Source of the DNA: Combretum micranthum
Lineage: Eukaryota > Streptophyta > Magnoliopsida > Myrtales > Combretaceae
Length of the DNA: 64,000 nucleotides
Assembly: GCA_024138025.1 (NCBI GenBank)
Contig: JAMXBD010000364.1
Location: 248,001 to 312,000, forward strand
Direction of reading: 5' to 3'
This document shows positions 24,742 to 35,708 of this stretch, piece after piece; the stretch's first letter is position 1, and each line of letters begins with the position of its first letter. Position numbers and translations under genes: made by a program. The notes under the pieces are model-generated. The model did no database searches and had not been told where the DNA came from. It saw only the letters and a program-made list of their open reading frames with translations.

Positions 24742-26354
24742 GATATTAGAAGAACAATGACGACTGATTTTTTTTTTTTTGAAATCTTATAATTCAAAAA
24801 CTGTGCTAACTTGAAAACTTTTCTTGAGTCAAGACTTCTTCTTTTTCATTTTTGTTAAGGCCAAATGCCTTTTTTCAAAACTTTTGAGTTTAAAACTCTT
24901 CTCTCTTTTTTTCTCAAAATTATATCTCTTTAAAAATTTAGAGATTCCTTTATTCTTTCTTGTTCTTTTTCTTTTTGAAAAACAAACTTTTGAGAAAAAC
25001 TTCTCTCTTTTTTTTTTTTTTTCATTTTCATTTTGCTAACAAGCAAAGAATTTTATTGATTTCAAAATTGCTAATGAGAGACAACTTCTCCCTTACTTAT
25101 TTTCTTTGAAGGTCAATCCTTGGTAGCCTTCTTTTCTCCTCCTTGATTAAGGGGCAACAATCTCCAATTTGACTTTCTTGCCTTTGGGGCAAACTAATTC
25201 TCATTTTTTCTTGTCATTCCCATGAACTTGGATTGGTTATCTTATGCTTGAAATACTAAGTTAAAGAGGACTTCCTCCCACACTCTTTGGCTTATTTTCA
25301 CACATGACTCGAATTCCAAAAATTACAGTCCGTTTTGTAAATGATACATTTTGGTTAATCTATCAGGACTTTTCTTGGGTAAAAAAAATTTGAGCTTTTG
25401 GTCATTGGCTTTAATCAAAAGGATATTTCATAAAGGCTTTTTATTTTTGAAAAAAATTTCAACACATCCCGGGTTTACAAGTCAAGAACCCTTAAGGAAA
25501 ACTTGATAATGCACTTGTTCCTAGTTTCAAGGGTATTAATAAATCAACTCCTTTGATCCAAAGAGTCTCCAAAGGGTGGAATTTGTGGGTGGGACTTGAT
25601 GAATTTTGAATTTTAATGATCTTGAGCTATGTATTTTCAAATCATTGATTTTTATCACCTTGTTTGCCTAATATATTTTTCTTGTTCTCTTTTTTTTTTC
25701 CTTCTTTTTTTCTCTTTTTTTCTTTTCTTTCTCTTCTTTTTTTTTTCCTTTTTTTTTGTCATTGCCCTTTTGGGAGACGAATTCAAGGTGATTTGTTCTT
25801 TTATAGCTCAAAGTGTATGTGCTGTGTATGGTTTGAAATGAAGACTCTTTTTCCTTTCATAGGAAATGATTTATTTGTGTCAATTGACTACTCTTGAATT
25901 GATGCGACTAGGTCAAGTGCATATAAGTTATTCCTTTTTCCTTATTAATGACCCTAACCTCCAAATTGCCCCATTGTGGGGTGCCCCAATGCGGGGTGGT
26001 TCTTGACAGGGTTTATTTTTAAGAATTCCTTCTTTTTAGGCCCAACGGGTTAACAAGGGATATATTTTGGTTATTGAAATGAATGCCTGGTATCATCTTA
26101 ACCTATGTATCAAGTGCAAAATAGACTTCTTTTAAGGAATGAGCCTTATAAATTTCCTCACAATCACTCAACTCTCAAGTGTTCAGTGGTTAGTGTTTGG
26201 TTGGTATTTGGTTGCCTCTTTTTTGTCAAAACATTTTCAAGCAATAAAATATCCATAGACAAACATCCATTCAAATTGCCCCAAATATCAATAGAAGATT
26301 TCATTATCATTCTTATTACAAAGATAGGCATCAATGTCGATCTTCTTTCTTAAG
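24742..26354 (-). other. Non-coding interior of the Tat-like element
   Basis: About 1.6 kb between gag and the arrays. It has T-rich runs (for example 25680-25760) on the + strand and no pol-like coding in any frame. Near 25968-25996 two small GC hairpins lie side by side (CCCCA-TTG-TGGGG and CCCC-AATGC-GGGG). Confidence 0.6.
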
Positions 26355-28262
26355 CTACCTGCCCCTATTGGTGTTGACCGACACATTCAACTTTTGCATA
26401 TGATAGGCTACTTTATCAGATGGTAACAACAAACTCTCAATTCTTGATGAAGTGACGCTTGGAAACCCTGTCGGAGTTGGGATAGGATCATTATCATCAA
26501 TTGGCTTCATAGATTTCAGGAGCTCGGGTTGGATAAGCTTAGCATCGATCAAATCTTGGATTTTGTGCTTTAATCTCCAACAATTCTCCATAGAATGGCC
26601 CGTTTGACCCATGTGGTACTCACATTGGACATTAGGATCATATTTCCTCGGCTTGTACCCTTCCTTTGGGATTTCAAATGTTATCAGATTTTGATCTCTC
26701 AATTGGTTAAGAACTTGAATCATTGGAATCTCAAATTGTGTGAGACGCCTTTGCTGTGTCAAATGATCTGGTTTATTTTGGCCCCATGCTTTTGAATTCA
26801 AAGGCTTCCTTTCCTGCTCCATATTCTTTGGTTTGTAGCTTGATGATCCTTCTTGAGTCTCACAAGATGGCACTTCGTGAGCATTAAGACCTAAATGTTG
26901 GAGTTTATCTAGCACGTGCCCCATAACTCGCTCGAGGGTTTCAATCCTTTCTGTCATTCCTGCAAGTCTTTGCTCTAGCTCTTCATACTCTTTTTGATCT
27001 TTCTCTTGTGAATCACTTCTTTGATTTGGCGTGTTACCGAACTCTTGTACATGGAGCATGTTGATTGTAGGTTCTTCATCGTTAACCGCTAGCTCATCAA
27101 CAAATCGCAATTGGACCGTTTCTGAGTCAATCAAATCCTGAATTCTATTCTTCAGTTCCCAACAATCATCAGTAGCATGCCCCTGTTGATCCATATGGTA
27201 TTCACAATGTGCATTAGGGTCGTACTTTCGTGGTTTATACCCTGGTACTGGCTCACTAGGGTATAATAATTGATCCTCTTTCAGCTTCTGGTAAATTTGA
27301 GATAGAGGAACTGGGATTTGAGTGAATTTCCTCCTAGATTTTTGTGTAGGATTGTTGTAACTTACTACATTGGCTTGTCCTCTTCTACTTTCGTTCTTCA
27401 TTGTTTTGCAGTTTACCAGAAATGAGGGCATTTTCAACTCTGCATCCTGCCACTACTGCTTCTGAGAAACTTGCTGATGCATATCCACAAGATGTGAAAA
27501 GAAAGGTTCATCCAAAGTATTGATGAAATTGCATGTCAAATCCTTTTCAGGGATTGGGGTAGTGATTCTTGCAGCTAAAATTCTCCATCGTTGGGCATAT
27601 TCCTTAAAGGTTTCTTCTTTCTTCTTCTTCATATTGTTCAGGTCCCAAACTGAGGGTGCCATTTCAATGTTGAACTTATATTGGTTGAAAAATGCTTTAG
27701 CTAACTTTTCCCAGGTATCAATTTCTTGGTGATCCAATTGGGCATACCAGGCTAAGGCCGGACCAGTAAGACTATCTTGAAAAGTTTGTACCATCAGTTT
27801 GTCAAATTTGGCATATTGCCCCATACGTCGTATGTACAGTCTTGTATGCATATTGGGACACCCGGTTCCATTGTATTTCTCAAATTCAGGTGCCTTAAAT
27901 TTTCCAGGAAAGTCACCTTCCTCACACTGTGGTAGGCTTAAGATTGCAGATTGGTCAAAGCCATCAAATGTCTTCAATTTTTCAACCAATTTTTTCTCTA
28001 TCTCCATAACTTGAGCTTCTAGTTCTTTCTTTAGCTCAGCTACATTACACTCATTTTGTATGTCATCTTGATCAATGTGTTGCCCCTCAATTCCTTTCCC
28101 TTTCTGTGTCCCTAAGGATCCTTCAGATGTTGTAGGGGTCTTAAGCTGAGCAAGACTCTGTGTTAAAGTCTGCATTTGTTCAGCAACTCTAAACAGGGTT
28201 TGTTCCATATCATTGAGTCTCTGTTCAGTAGTCTGATTGGGAGTGTTGTTGTTGTTAGCCAT
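26355..28262 (-). CDS. Gag polyprotein of the Tat-like element, one internal UAG, duplicated zinc-knuckle module
   Basis: A 636-codon frame on the minus strand from ATG at 28262, broken only by a TAG at 27453-27455. Gag forms the particle that packages the element RNA. The first part (269 residues) starts MANNNNTPNQTTEQ, has a coiled-coil-like region (about 10-100) and then a Retrotrans_gag core (FKAPEFEKYNGTGCP near 126, TFQDSLTGPALAWYAQLDH near 160, then WEKLAKAFFNQYKF). After the stop the same frame goes on with a basic linker and two copies of one module: PGYKPRKYDPNAHCEYHMDQ then GHATDDCWELKNRIQDLID, and GYKPRKYDPNVQCEYHMGQ then GHSMENCWRLKHKIQDLID. Each is a CxxH-type zinc knuckle. It has no protease or RT. 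The UAG may be a recent nonsense mutation or be read through; the sequence cannot tell. No overlap with other genes. Confidence 0.85.
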
Positions 28263-29596
28263 CTTAACTTAATGTGTAAGGGATTAGCTGAACCTGGTCA
28301 AAAGCAATTTCAAAGTCTCAATTTGTTCTTGCTAGCAAAATATCTTATATTTATTTTTTCTTCTTCTTCTTTATTGTTAAAAGAAAGTTTGGAACTTTTA
28401 TTCTTCTTTTATTATTTTTTCAAATTTATCAAAGAATTAATTGTTTGAAAGAATAATGGATATTCAAAAAATTTACAAATGATTATTTAAAACCTAAAGT
28501 GGAAAAAATTTTAGTATTCTAGTTTTATTTTCTATAGTGGTAAAAAAAAAACAATGACTTTCTCAAAAATTTCGAATTGGGCTAATATTTTACAAAAACA
28601 ATAGACTTGATGACAACGAAGTGGAATACCTATGACAAAAATAACTGTGGGTGGAAAGAACCTATCATTATAGGTGAACAATATATACTCTATGGATATA
28701 TACAAGTTTGACTTTGGTTGGAAAGACCCTATAACTATATATATTCTATGGATATACAAGTCTACTATACATTTTTCTTTTTTTAAGGAAAATATACAAA
28801 TGCAAAGATGCAAATATGTACATATGCTAGCACACAAATACTAATGGGATCATGACCAATAGAATTTTGAAAAATATTTATTGGAGTTGTCTTTAAAAAC
28901 AATGGTTTAAAAAACCTTTATCAAATTATTTATATTTTATATCTTATAAGGCCAATTAAAACTAAAAGAATATTGCATCACCTTTTTTTTTTTTTAAGAC
29001 TTTGTTGGTATTGGTAAAAACTTTTTGTTTTATTTAATTGATTTTTTTTAAAATAAATGATACAACTCCATTTTTTTGAAAAAAATTTGGCACATCCCAT
29101 GTTGAAATGCATGATTTGGTAGGGTTCTATAGGTTCCCCGGTTTAGTGGCACTAAACCGGAGTGGGAGGACATTTCTTGATCTAGAGGGTGGAAAGCCAC
29201 AGCCCCGGACCTTACTTCGTCCTCCTCGCTTAGGCTCTTAAGACGGCCTGGGTCCGACCGTATCTAGCACACATTTATGCTAATATGCAGATGCAAATGC
29301 AAATGAATAATCTATTGCCCCCCTTTTTTTATGCCTGAAATATTAGTATACAATATATTTACAAGACAAATATATGTACAAAGAACAATAAATAAATAAA
29401 TAAGACTATTGCCCCTTCTTTTTTTTTTTTTTATCTGCAAGATTAGTATATATATTCACAAAACAATTATCCAAATAATGTACAAAGAATTATAATGTAT
29501 ATATTCGCAAAAAAAATCGAGCAATTTTAAAGGATAATTTAAAATTTAAAATTCCTAAGTGCTAGCCCTCTTTTTTTTTAAAAAAAAAATTTAGGT
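28263..29596 (-). other. 5' leader of the Tat-like element
   Basis: About 1.35 kb between the primer-binding site and the gag ATG. It is AT-rich except for a GC-richer block at 29130-29275 that holds a perfect hairpin. Packaging and dimerisation signals usually lie in this region. No coding sequence was recognised. Confidence 0.6.
29138..29160 (-). other. Perfect 10-bp hairpin in the leader
   Basis: Arms CCGGTTTAGT and ACTAAACCGG with a 3-nt loop (GCC on the transcribed strand). It lies about 450 nt downstream of the primer-binding site in an otherwise AT-rich leader. Confidence 0.75.
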
Positions 29597-29615
29597 GTCC
29601 CCAGTGGAGTCGCCA
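29597..29615 (-). promoter_or_regulatory. Primer-binding site of the Tat-like element
   Basis: Minus strand TGGCGACTCCACTGGGGAC, three bases after the 5' LTR end. It starts with TGG, complementary to a tRNA CCA end, and the next eight bases would suit a tRNA-Arg with acceptor end TGGAGTCG, as reported for Ogre/Tat elements. The tRNA assignment is inferred. Confidence 0.65.
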
Positions 29616-31274
29616 AGCTGTCGAGCCTGGATTTTCCACTATCTGGTTCATTTCTCCTAACCCGATTCACATTAAACCCGAACCCATTTAACATGAATCC
29701 TCGACTAGGAGTTAAAAGAAATTTTAATTTTTGAAAACTTTTTAGAGTCGCCACCCGATATAAATCGGGAAAAATAAAAAGCTAGGATCAATGGGTCGGT
29801 TGATCCTAACTTAGCTACTAGTCTGCGAAAATTTGATTTAAAAACCAGATATCATGGATTCGGGGGCTAATCTATTAAAACCAAATGATTACCACTTTTG
29901 GAATTTTAAACTTATAATCTATCCTTTTCATACTCAAAAACTCAAATGAAACAAAACAAATATTTATAAGTCACATTTTTCTATTTTTTTTTTTTAGAAT
30001 ATGAATATCAACACAACATCTTATATTTACAAAATATTTATTCACAATATTATTAAAAAAACAAAAACATTTTTTCATTTTTTAATGTCGCCCCGTAGGT
30101 GCCTACGTACTCGCTAATCGAGATCAAACAAAACGTAGTTCTTTTTTATTTTATAAAATTTTTAATTTGTTTGTATTTTTTATTTTGGAAACCCCCAAGT
30201 TTAATTTTTTAATCAATTTTTATTTTGGAAATTCCTAAAGAAATCTAATTTTTATGTTTTTGTTTTTGAAAATTCCTAAAAGATACTAATTTTGAAAAAA
30301 ACCTGTTTATTGTTTTTTAATTTAGAAAATAACTAAATGATATTTATATAAGCTAAGAAAACCTTTTTTTTTAATAACAATATATACTAGATATATATAT
30401 ATATATATATGTAGAAAAAGGTAAAAAGAATTTCTGTTGATTTTTCAAATTTTCTCATTTTTAGTATAAAAAATTTACAAAGGTGAGTTGCTAAATAATA
30501 GATTATTAATACCACAAGCATGCATATATTATAAAAAAAAATTATAAGGTAATATTCCTAAGATTATTTTTTTTATGGTTTATATTCAAACTTATCCTAG
30601 AAAATTTATTTATTAATATACACAAACATGCACAAATATAATTTTATTGATTTTTTATTTTTAATTTTATCTTTTTAACCAAAAATCATATTAAAACTAT
30701 ACCCTAAATTTATTTATTTAATAAAATTGTAGTATGCATCCCAAATATGTATTTTTTTTATTTCATATCTATAAATATATTTTTTTATTTTCTATTCAGT
30801 TTTCTTTTTTCATTTTACCCATTTTCTGTTTGTTTTTTTAATGCATCTAATAATAATAATACTACTAACTAACTAAAAAAAAAAAAACATTGAACCTTTT
30901 GAATTGGTTTCCGAAAGGCTGTTGGGTTGAAATGATGGTGGTGGTTTGAGTTGACAGTGGTTGTGGCTAGGGACGGTGGCTGGAGCAGCAGTGGCTGGTG
31001 GTGGTGGTTGCTAGCGACGGTCGGAGCTGGATGTTGATCGAAGCGGTTGTGGTTGAACGGAAATGGCTGGTGCAGCAATGGCTGTGGTCTGAGTTGAGTG
31101 GTAGTCGGAGATGAATGGTTGGAGTGGTGGTTCTGGGTTCCTTTGATTCTTCCTCTCTTTTTTATTTTGTTTTCTTTCAAATTTTCTTCTTTTTTTTTTA
31201 TCTTTTTTTCTCTTCTGTTCGAAATTTTTTTTTCGGATCTGGATCTTGTGTCTTGAGGAGGATCGGGGTTGTGG

Positions 31275-31282
31275 TTTATATA
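31275..31282 (-). promoter_or_regulatory. TATA box driving the Tat-like element
   Basis: Minus strand CTCTATATAAACCACAACC in the 5' LTR. The 36-bp array begins about 30 bp upstream of it, in the place of an enhancer repeat. Confidence 0.75.
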
Positions 31283-31312
31283 GAGCTGGAGGGGAAGTGA
31301 AACGAATCACGA

Positions 31313-31460
31313 CCATTAATGGCCGTTACAAAACTTGAATTCGGCCGTTAATGGCCGTCGGTTACAAAACTTGAATATGGCCGTTACAAAACTTGAATTC
31401 GGCCGTTAATGGCCGTCGGTTACAAAACTTGAATTCGACCGTTAATGGCCGTTGGTTACG
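31313..31460 (-). repeat. 36-bp tandem array in U3 of the 5' LTR, 4 units
   Basis: Same unit as at 23099-23352 but only four copies of the core. The loss or gain of three units (108 bp) explains most of the length difference between the LTRs. Confidence 0.9.
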
Positions 31461-32140
31461 AATTGATTCGAAGGGTCGGGAGTTACAAAATTGCCAACAT
31501 AAATTCATTTTAAAGCACATTGATGATTGAATTTAAAGTAAATGAGTGTTTTTTGATCTTCCTCTTTCTTTTTTGCTTTTTTTTTCGATTTTTAAACTTC
31601 TAAAAACTTATTTACTAAAGATGGGGTTTATTATTATTATTTTTTTTTTTAGATTTCTTAATTTCAAATTTTTATATTCTTTTCCAATTTTGTAATTTTT
31701 TTATTTTTAAATTTAGCTTATTTATTTTTTTTATTTTTATTGTATTTTCTACCTTTTTATTATTTTTATTATTTTTTTTATTTTTAAAAAGAGGGCAAAA
31801 ATGGGGTGTTGACAAAGACACATTAACCTATTATCTTAAAGTTTTAGGTTAGAGATTGTGTCAAAAGCCCATTTATGTAATCCCTCATAAAGCCCATTAG
31901 ATTTCTCCCTATTGAAGATAGACTCCAGTTCCTAACAATTGTTATCAGAACCGATGGTTCGGCTAGGAATCTCCCATGTTTGGCCCATCATATGAAAATA
32001 AAATTTTTGTGTTGTGACTCGTTTATGAAACCTATGCTGAGTAGGCCACTCACAAAGCGGGTTTAGTGGAGTCAATTTGATAAGCTCTTGAGAGGAAGTA
32101 TGGTCTACCCATTGTGGAGACTTATACTTGAGGGGGAGAT

Positions 32141-32332
32141 TGTTAAGGTGCAAATGTAAAAATCCTACATGGAAAATATAGGTTCTATGTGAAGAGTTTA
32201 TAAGGAAGAAAGACCCATTAATCCATTGTCCTAAGGTGTTGGGTTATAGATGATATCAAAAGCCCATTTACATAATTCTTCACAAAGCCCATTGGATTTC
32301 TTCCCATTTAAGATATATACCAGTTCCTAACA
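32141..32332 (+). repeat. Right LTR of the TRIM (192 bp)
   Basis: TGTTAAGGTGCAAATG to CAGTTCCTAACA. It matches the rejoined left LTR (21327-21400 plus 31820-31937) in length exactly and in sequence closely. Confidence 0.9.
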
Positions 32333-32337
32333 ACTTC

Positions 32338-33796
32338 CGAAGTTGAACAGAACTTATTAGTTTTATAAATTTTTAAAAACTTCAACTTCTTATTCTTTAA
32401 AATGGTTTTTAAATCCGAAGAACTACATGATCAAACCAACGGATCAACAACTATTTAATGTATTTTTTTATTTATTTTGTATTTTGTGACTCTTTTTATA
32501 TGAAATCATTTAATTAATGTTGTAAAAAAGAAAAACAGAGAGAGAAGACAGCGAATGTTTATCTTTGTCCAATGATCTAAATCTCTCGAAAGTATTGCTC
32601 GGAAAATATTTTATAAATTTATATAATTAAAATTAGACGATAATAGTTACATATTGCAGTAAAAAACTGCAAATATAGTTATATTTAACTCACTAATTAA
32701 TGATTTTAAGAAAATTATATTCATGGTGAGTTTTGAATTGAAACTTCTAAGGTAAAAAAACTCCAATTTTAGTGTAGTTTCAATAATTTGTTATGTTTCC
32801 AATTTTAAGTTTTTAGCTTAGTTTGTTTTGCGAGTTCGATTTTCATTGAGTTTGGTTCGCTATAATTCTATGCAGTAAATACATGGATTTTTTTTTCTCC
32901 ATAATTATAGTGTAAAAGGTGTTAATAATTGAATTTTCATGGATTTCGTGAGTTAATTGTTAATTTTTTTTATTTTTTGCAATTTTGATTTTTATATTTC
33001 TAAATTGCTCGAGGAACGAGCAATATTCAAACAATACTGTTACCGTCAATATTTTTCAACAACTATTATGCTAAACTTTTAATTTTTCATTTTTTTTAAT
33101 ATTTTGCCCTCACATGATTTTGCTTTTTACAAAACAACCAGATTACTAAATAGGATTATGAATTCACAAAGGAGGGGGCCACTTACAAGTATTTAAGGAG
33201 GTAAAAAGGATATAAAATAAATTTAAATAAGCCAAAAATGCAATGTGTCCTTTCTTTTGACCCTTTGTGCCTTTCTAAAACAACCTAACGCATAGCTTAA
33301 CAATTAAGAAATTGAGAAAAGACATCCCATAAATGGGTCGTATACGAAAGTGATAAACCGGCTATTGTAGCGCAATAAATAAAATTTACTACCAATACTG
33401 AAAAATCAACTTAATTGCTACTTCTCGAGCGTGGATAGATATGCACAAGCACAATCATTGCAGTTCGCACCTCTCAACTGCTGATTAAAACAAATTATTA
33501 CTCGTTATGTAAATCATTATTGGCCGTTGTTCAGATTTTCATCCGACGTTTGGTATTTGCTCAGCTATTGTTCGGCGAAAATGAACCGACTCCACAAATC
33601 CACACTGTAGATCGTACAAGCTCGTCCAAATTTGGAGAAATTCGGGAGTCATGACAGTGAAATCCCATGACTTCGATTCAATTTGTACAAGGAAATGATA
33701 ATTGACTTCAAAGATGCATTTTTAGATTATTGAAAATAATCAGTATTCTAGCAAGTAGTTAGTGTTTCGCCTAACTTGGATTTGAACGACCGGCCC

Positions 33797-33828
<32 letters not shown>

Positions 33829-35708
33829 AGATTTGTATGATTGGGTTTACAATCGTATTGAATTCTTCTTCGATTAAAACGTATATATTATTGTTAATTA
33901 AAATATGAATTTAGATATAAAAATTTATAAGCTTATTATTCTAAAAAGGACAACTATGACGATTTACATGGATCCCTAGTTATAAGAAAACTTGTATGAT
34001 ATAAATTCATCTGTGAAAATCGAATTAATTAAACTATGCTCGAGCTAATTAATTGAATTAGTAACCGTTGGTGTCTTAGTTTCTTAAACTATGCTCGGAC
34101 TAATTAATTGAATTAGTAACGGTTGGTGTCTTAGTTTTGTGGATTGTAAATTGGATAGTCTATCAATAGATGGGCCTACAAAACAACAATGGGAAATTAA
34201 ACCTAATATAAGTACATTGAATTCCTTTTTAAATGATTTCATTCATTTTCTTGCTTAACCCAATCTTTATCCCATGGTGATTTTTAAATTCCAATGATGA
34301 AATAGCTTGTATCCAACTATAAATTCTTTGTGTATATTACTATTGGATTTCTAAATTCTAACACTAATTCCTTTGAAATTAACGTCACATATGAACGTGC
34401 ACCACATTACCTGTGATAAATATGACAAGCCCTTCCATCTGGAGTGTATAAGACGTTAACGTACACATAAATATTATTCCAGGGAACTTATAGATAATAA
34501 AACCTTCCATTTACCATAGTAATTTTATTATCATAATAAATGTGTACGACCTCTTAAAACATCTATGAAACTTTGGTCCATTAAAATGAAATTAATTTTT
34601 CATCTTTATTACTGTAAAATATTTAAAATGTTTCATCATTCCTGGTTTATTGATTGCACCTTAAGGATAGTTGTGCCCTATTAACTCAAAAACAAGAACG
34701 CAATAACTCCGGCCGACAGCGGGTTGAGCCCATTAAGTTAAAAACTTCTAAAGAAAAAAATGAAAAACACTGAAAACTACTGCACAATCTGGCAATACCG
34801 CAAAAAGTACCGGGTTTAAAAATTTTCCCTAATTAATGGGGGTCTCCAAACGTGCCCTAGAGCTTATACAGATCCAGCTAATTCGCACTTCACCTCCCAT
34901 GTGACAGACCAAAAGGCAAAAGTCCCCCGTTTCCCCCCCAGCCCCCAAACAACTAAAATTTATAATTACACAGTCAATCATCCTATCAATGCGGTCAAAC
35001 CCACAACGCAACACATGGAAAAGTGATCGATACACGCATCACCATTTTCACCTTCATTCATGACTCATGAGCTGTGCGCTTCTATTCCATGAGAAGAGAG
35101 GACAGGTTGTAACCAAATTCTCTACTGACAACAAAAAGCAACTGTACTAATTTTATTATTATTTAATTTAGGCAACACCGCGACAGGATAAACAGAAGAC
35201 TACATTATAGGTTAAAATAACAGAGAATTATTGTATAATTAATAATATAATATCAGAACAAGCAATGTATTTTGCCTTGGTTCACTATTTTGAATTACAT
35301 TACATCCATTTATTATCCCCAAAATCCAAAAAACAAAAGAGAAACTCCCATTCCAACCTCCTATTTCCTTCTCTATCATTGTGCCCAACCCATTAAATAA
35401 AAAAAAAAAAATTAAAAGCCAAAGCTTCTGCATCTATCTATTTTCTTCAAAAGCACTACTTTATTATTTTTTTCCTAACCCTAGCACAACATATCATATC
35501 TTCCTAAACACTAATATTCATTAAAACCATACTTTTTTTCTTTTTCAAATACTAATACTAACTTCTTTCATCTATACCAAAATCAAAGTTCCATGTTCCC
35601 TTTAATGACCTAAAATTAACCATATATAACCAGAGTTTGTTCTTCTCTGAAACTCCAAAACAAAAACCGAAATCAGAGAAGCCCAAACCCAACTAGTTTG
35701 CCATTTCT
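32338..35708. other. Intergenic DNA between the TRIM and the host gene
   Basis: About 3.4 kb, AT-rich, with no credible coding region. It contains a 27-base A run (33799-33825) and a 55-bp tandem duplication at 34031-34138. The part next to the gene (from about 35150) is probably its 3' UTR and downstream region; AATAAA motifs on minus occur near 35152 and 35312, and which is used cannot be told. Confidence 0.5.
34031..34138. repeat. 55-bp tandem duplication
   Basis: Two adjacent copies beginning AAACTATGCTCG and ending GGTGTCTTAGTTT, differing at a few bases. Confidence 0.8.

Larger units (their letters stand above)
21401..31814 (-). mobile_element. Non-autonomous Tat-like Ty3/gypsy element with gag only (TR-GAG type)
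   Basis: Complete insertion with duplication AAGAC (21396-21400 and 31815-31819) inside the TRIM LTR. On the minus strand the order is 5' LTR (29619-31814), primer-binding site, leader, gag (26355-28262), a 2.6-kb non-coding region with three tandem arrays, polypurine tract and 3' LTR (21401-23723). There is no protease, RT, RNase H or integrase in any frame, so it must depend on an autonomous relative. Plant elements of this build are known as TR-GAG elements. The two LTRs look nearly identical apart from repeat copy number and small indels, so the insertion is recent compared with the decayed elements around it. Confidence 0.9.
29619..31814 (-). repeat. 5' LTR of the Tat-like element (2196 bp)
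   Basis: Same termini as the 3' LTR. The polymerase II promoter is the TATA box at 31275-31282. His/Pro-rich open frames just downstream of it (30869-31316) are not kept in the other LTR. Confidence 0.9.
21322..32337 (+). mobile_element. TRIM retrotransposon, split by a 10.4-kb Tat-like insertion
   Basis: Terminal-repeat retrotransposon in miniature, with 5-bp duplication ACTTC at both ends (21322-21326 and 32333-32337). Its left LTR is 21327-21400 plus 31820-31937 (192 bp when joined) and its right LTR is 32141-32332 (192 bp). The 203-bp interior has a primer-binding site resembling the usual tRNA-iMet complement (TTGTTATCAGAACC at 31940) and a polypurine tract GAGGGGGAGAT just before the right LTR. 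It codes for nothing, as is usual for TRIMs, which are mobilised in trans. The left LTR starts TATTAAGG where the right starts TGTTAAGG, a single substitution. Confidence 0.9.

Noticed and set aside
23147..24792. Long open frames on both strands across the 36-bp and 45-bp arrays
   Set aside because: Repeat units divisible by three without stops give such frames automatically; they have no start context or family similarity.
30869..31316. His/Pro-rich open frames of about 100 codons just downstream of the TATA in the 5' LTR of the Tat-like element
   Set aside because: The other LTR of the same element has a one-base difference that breaks the frame, and the composition is low-complexity.
31932..32153. 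Minus-strand 73-codon frame over the TRIM interior
   Set aside because: It spans the primer-binding site, polypurine tract and LTR borders of a non-coding element.
33770..33830. GTTCAAATCC (minus) beside a 27-base A/T run, as in a tRNA-derived SINE
   Set aside because: No box A at the right distance, and the box lies on the wrong side of the homopolymer; no tRNA fold could be drawn.
34829..35035. 68-codon minus-strand frame upstream of the TRIM-gene interval
   Set aside because: No similarity, no start context and no splice support; likely chance.
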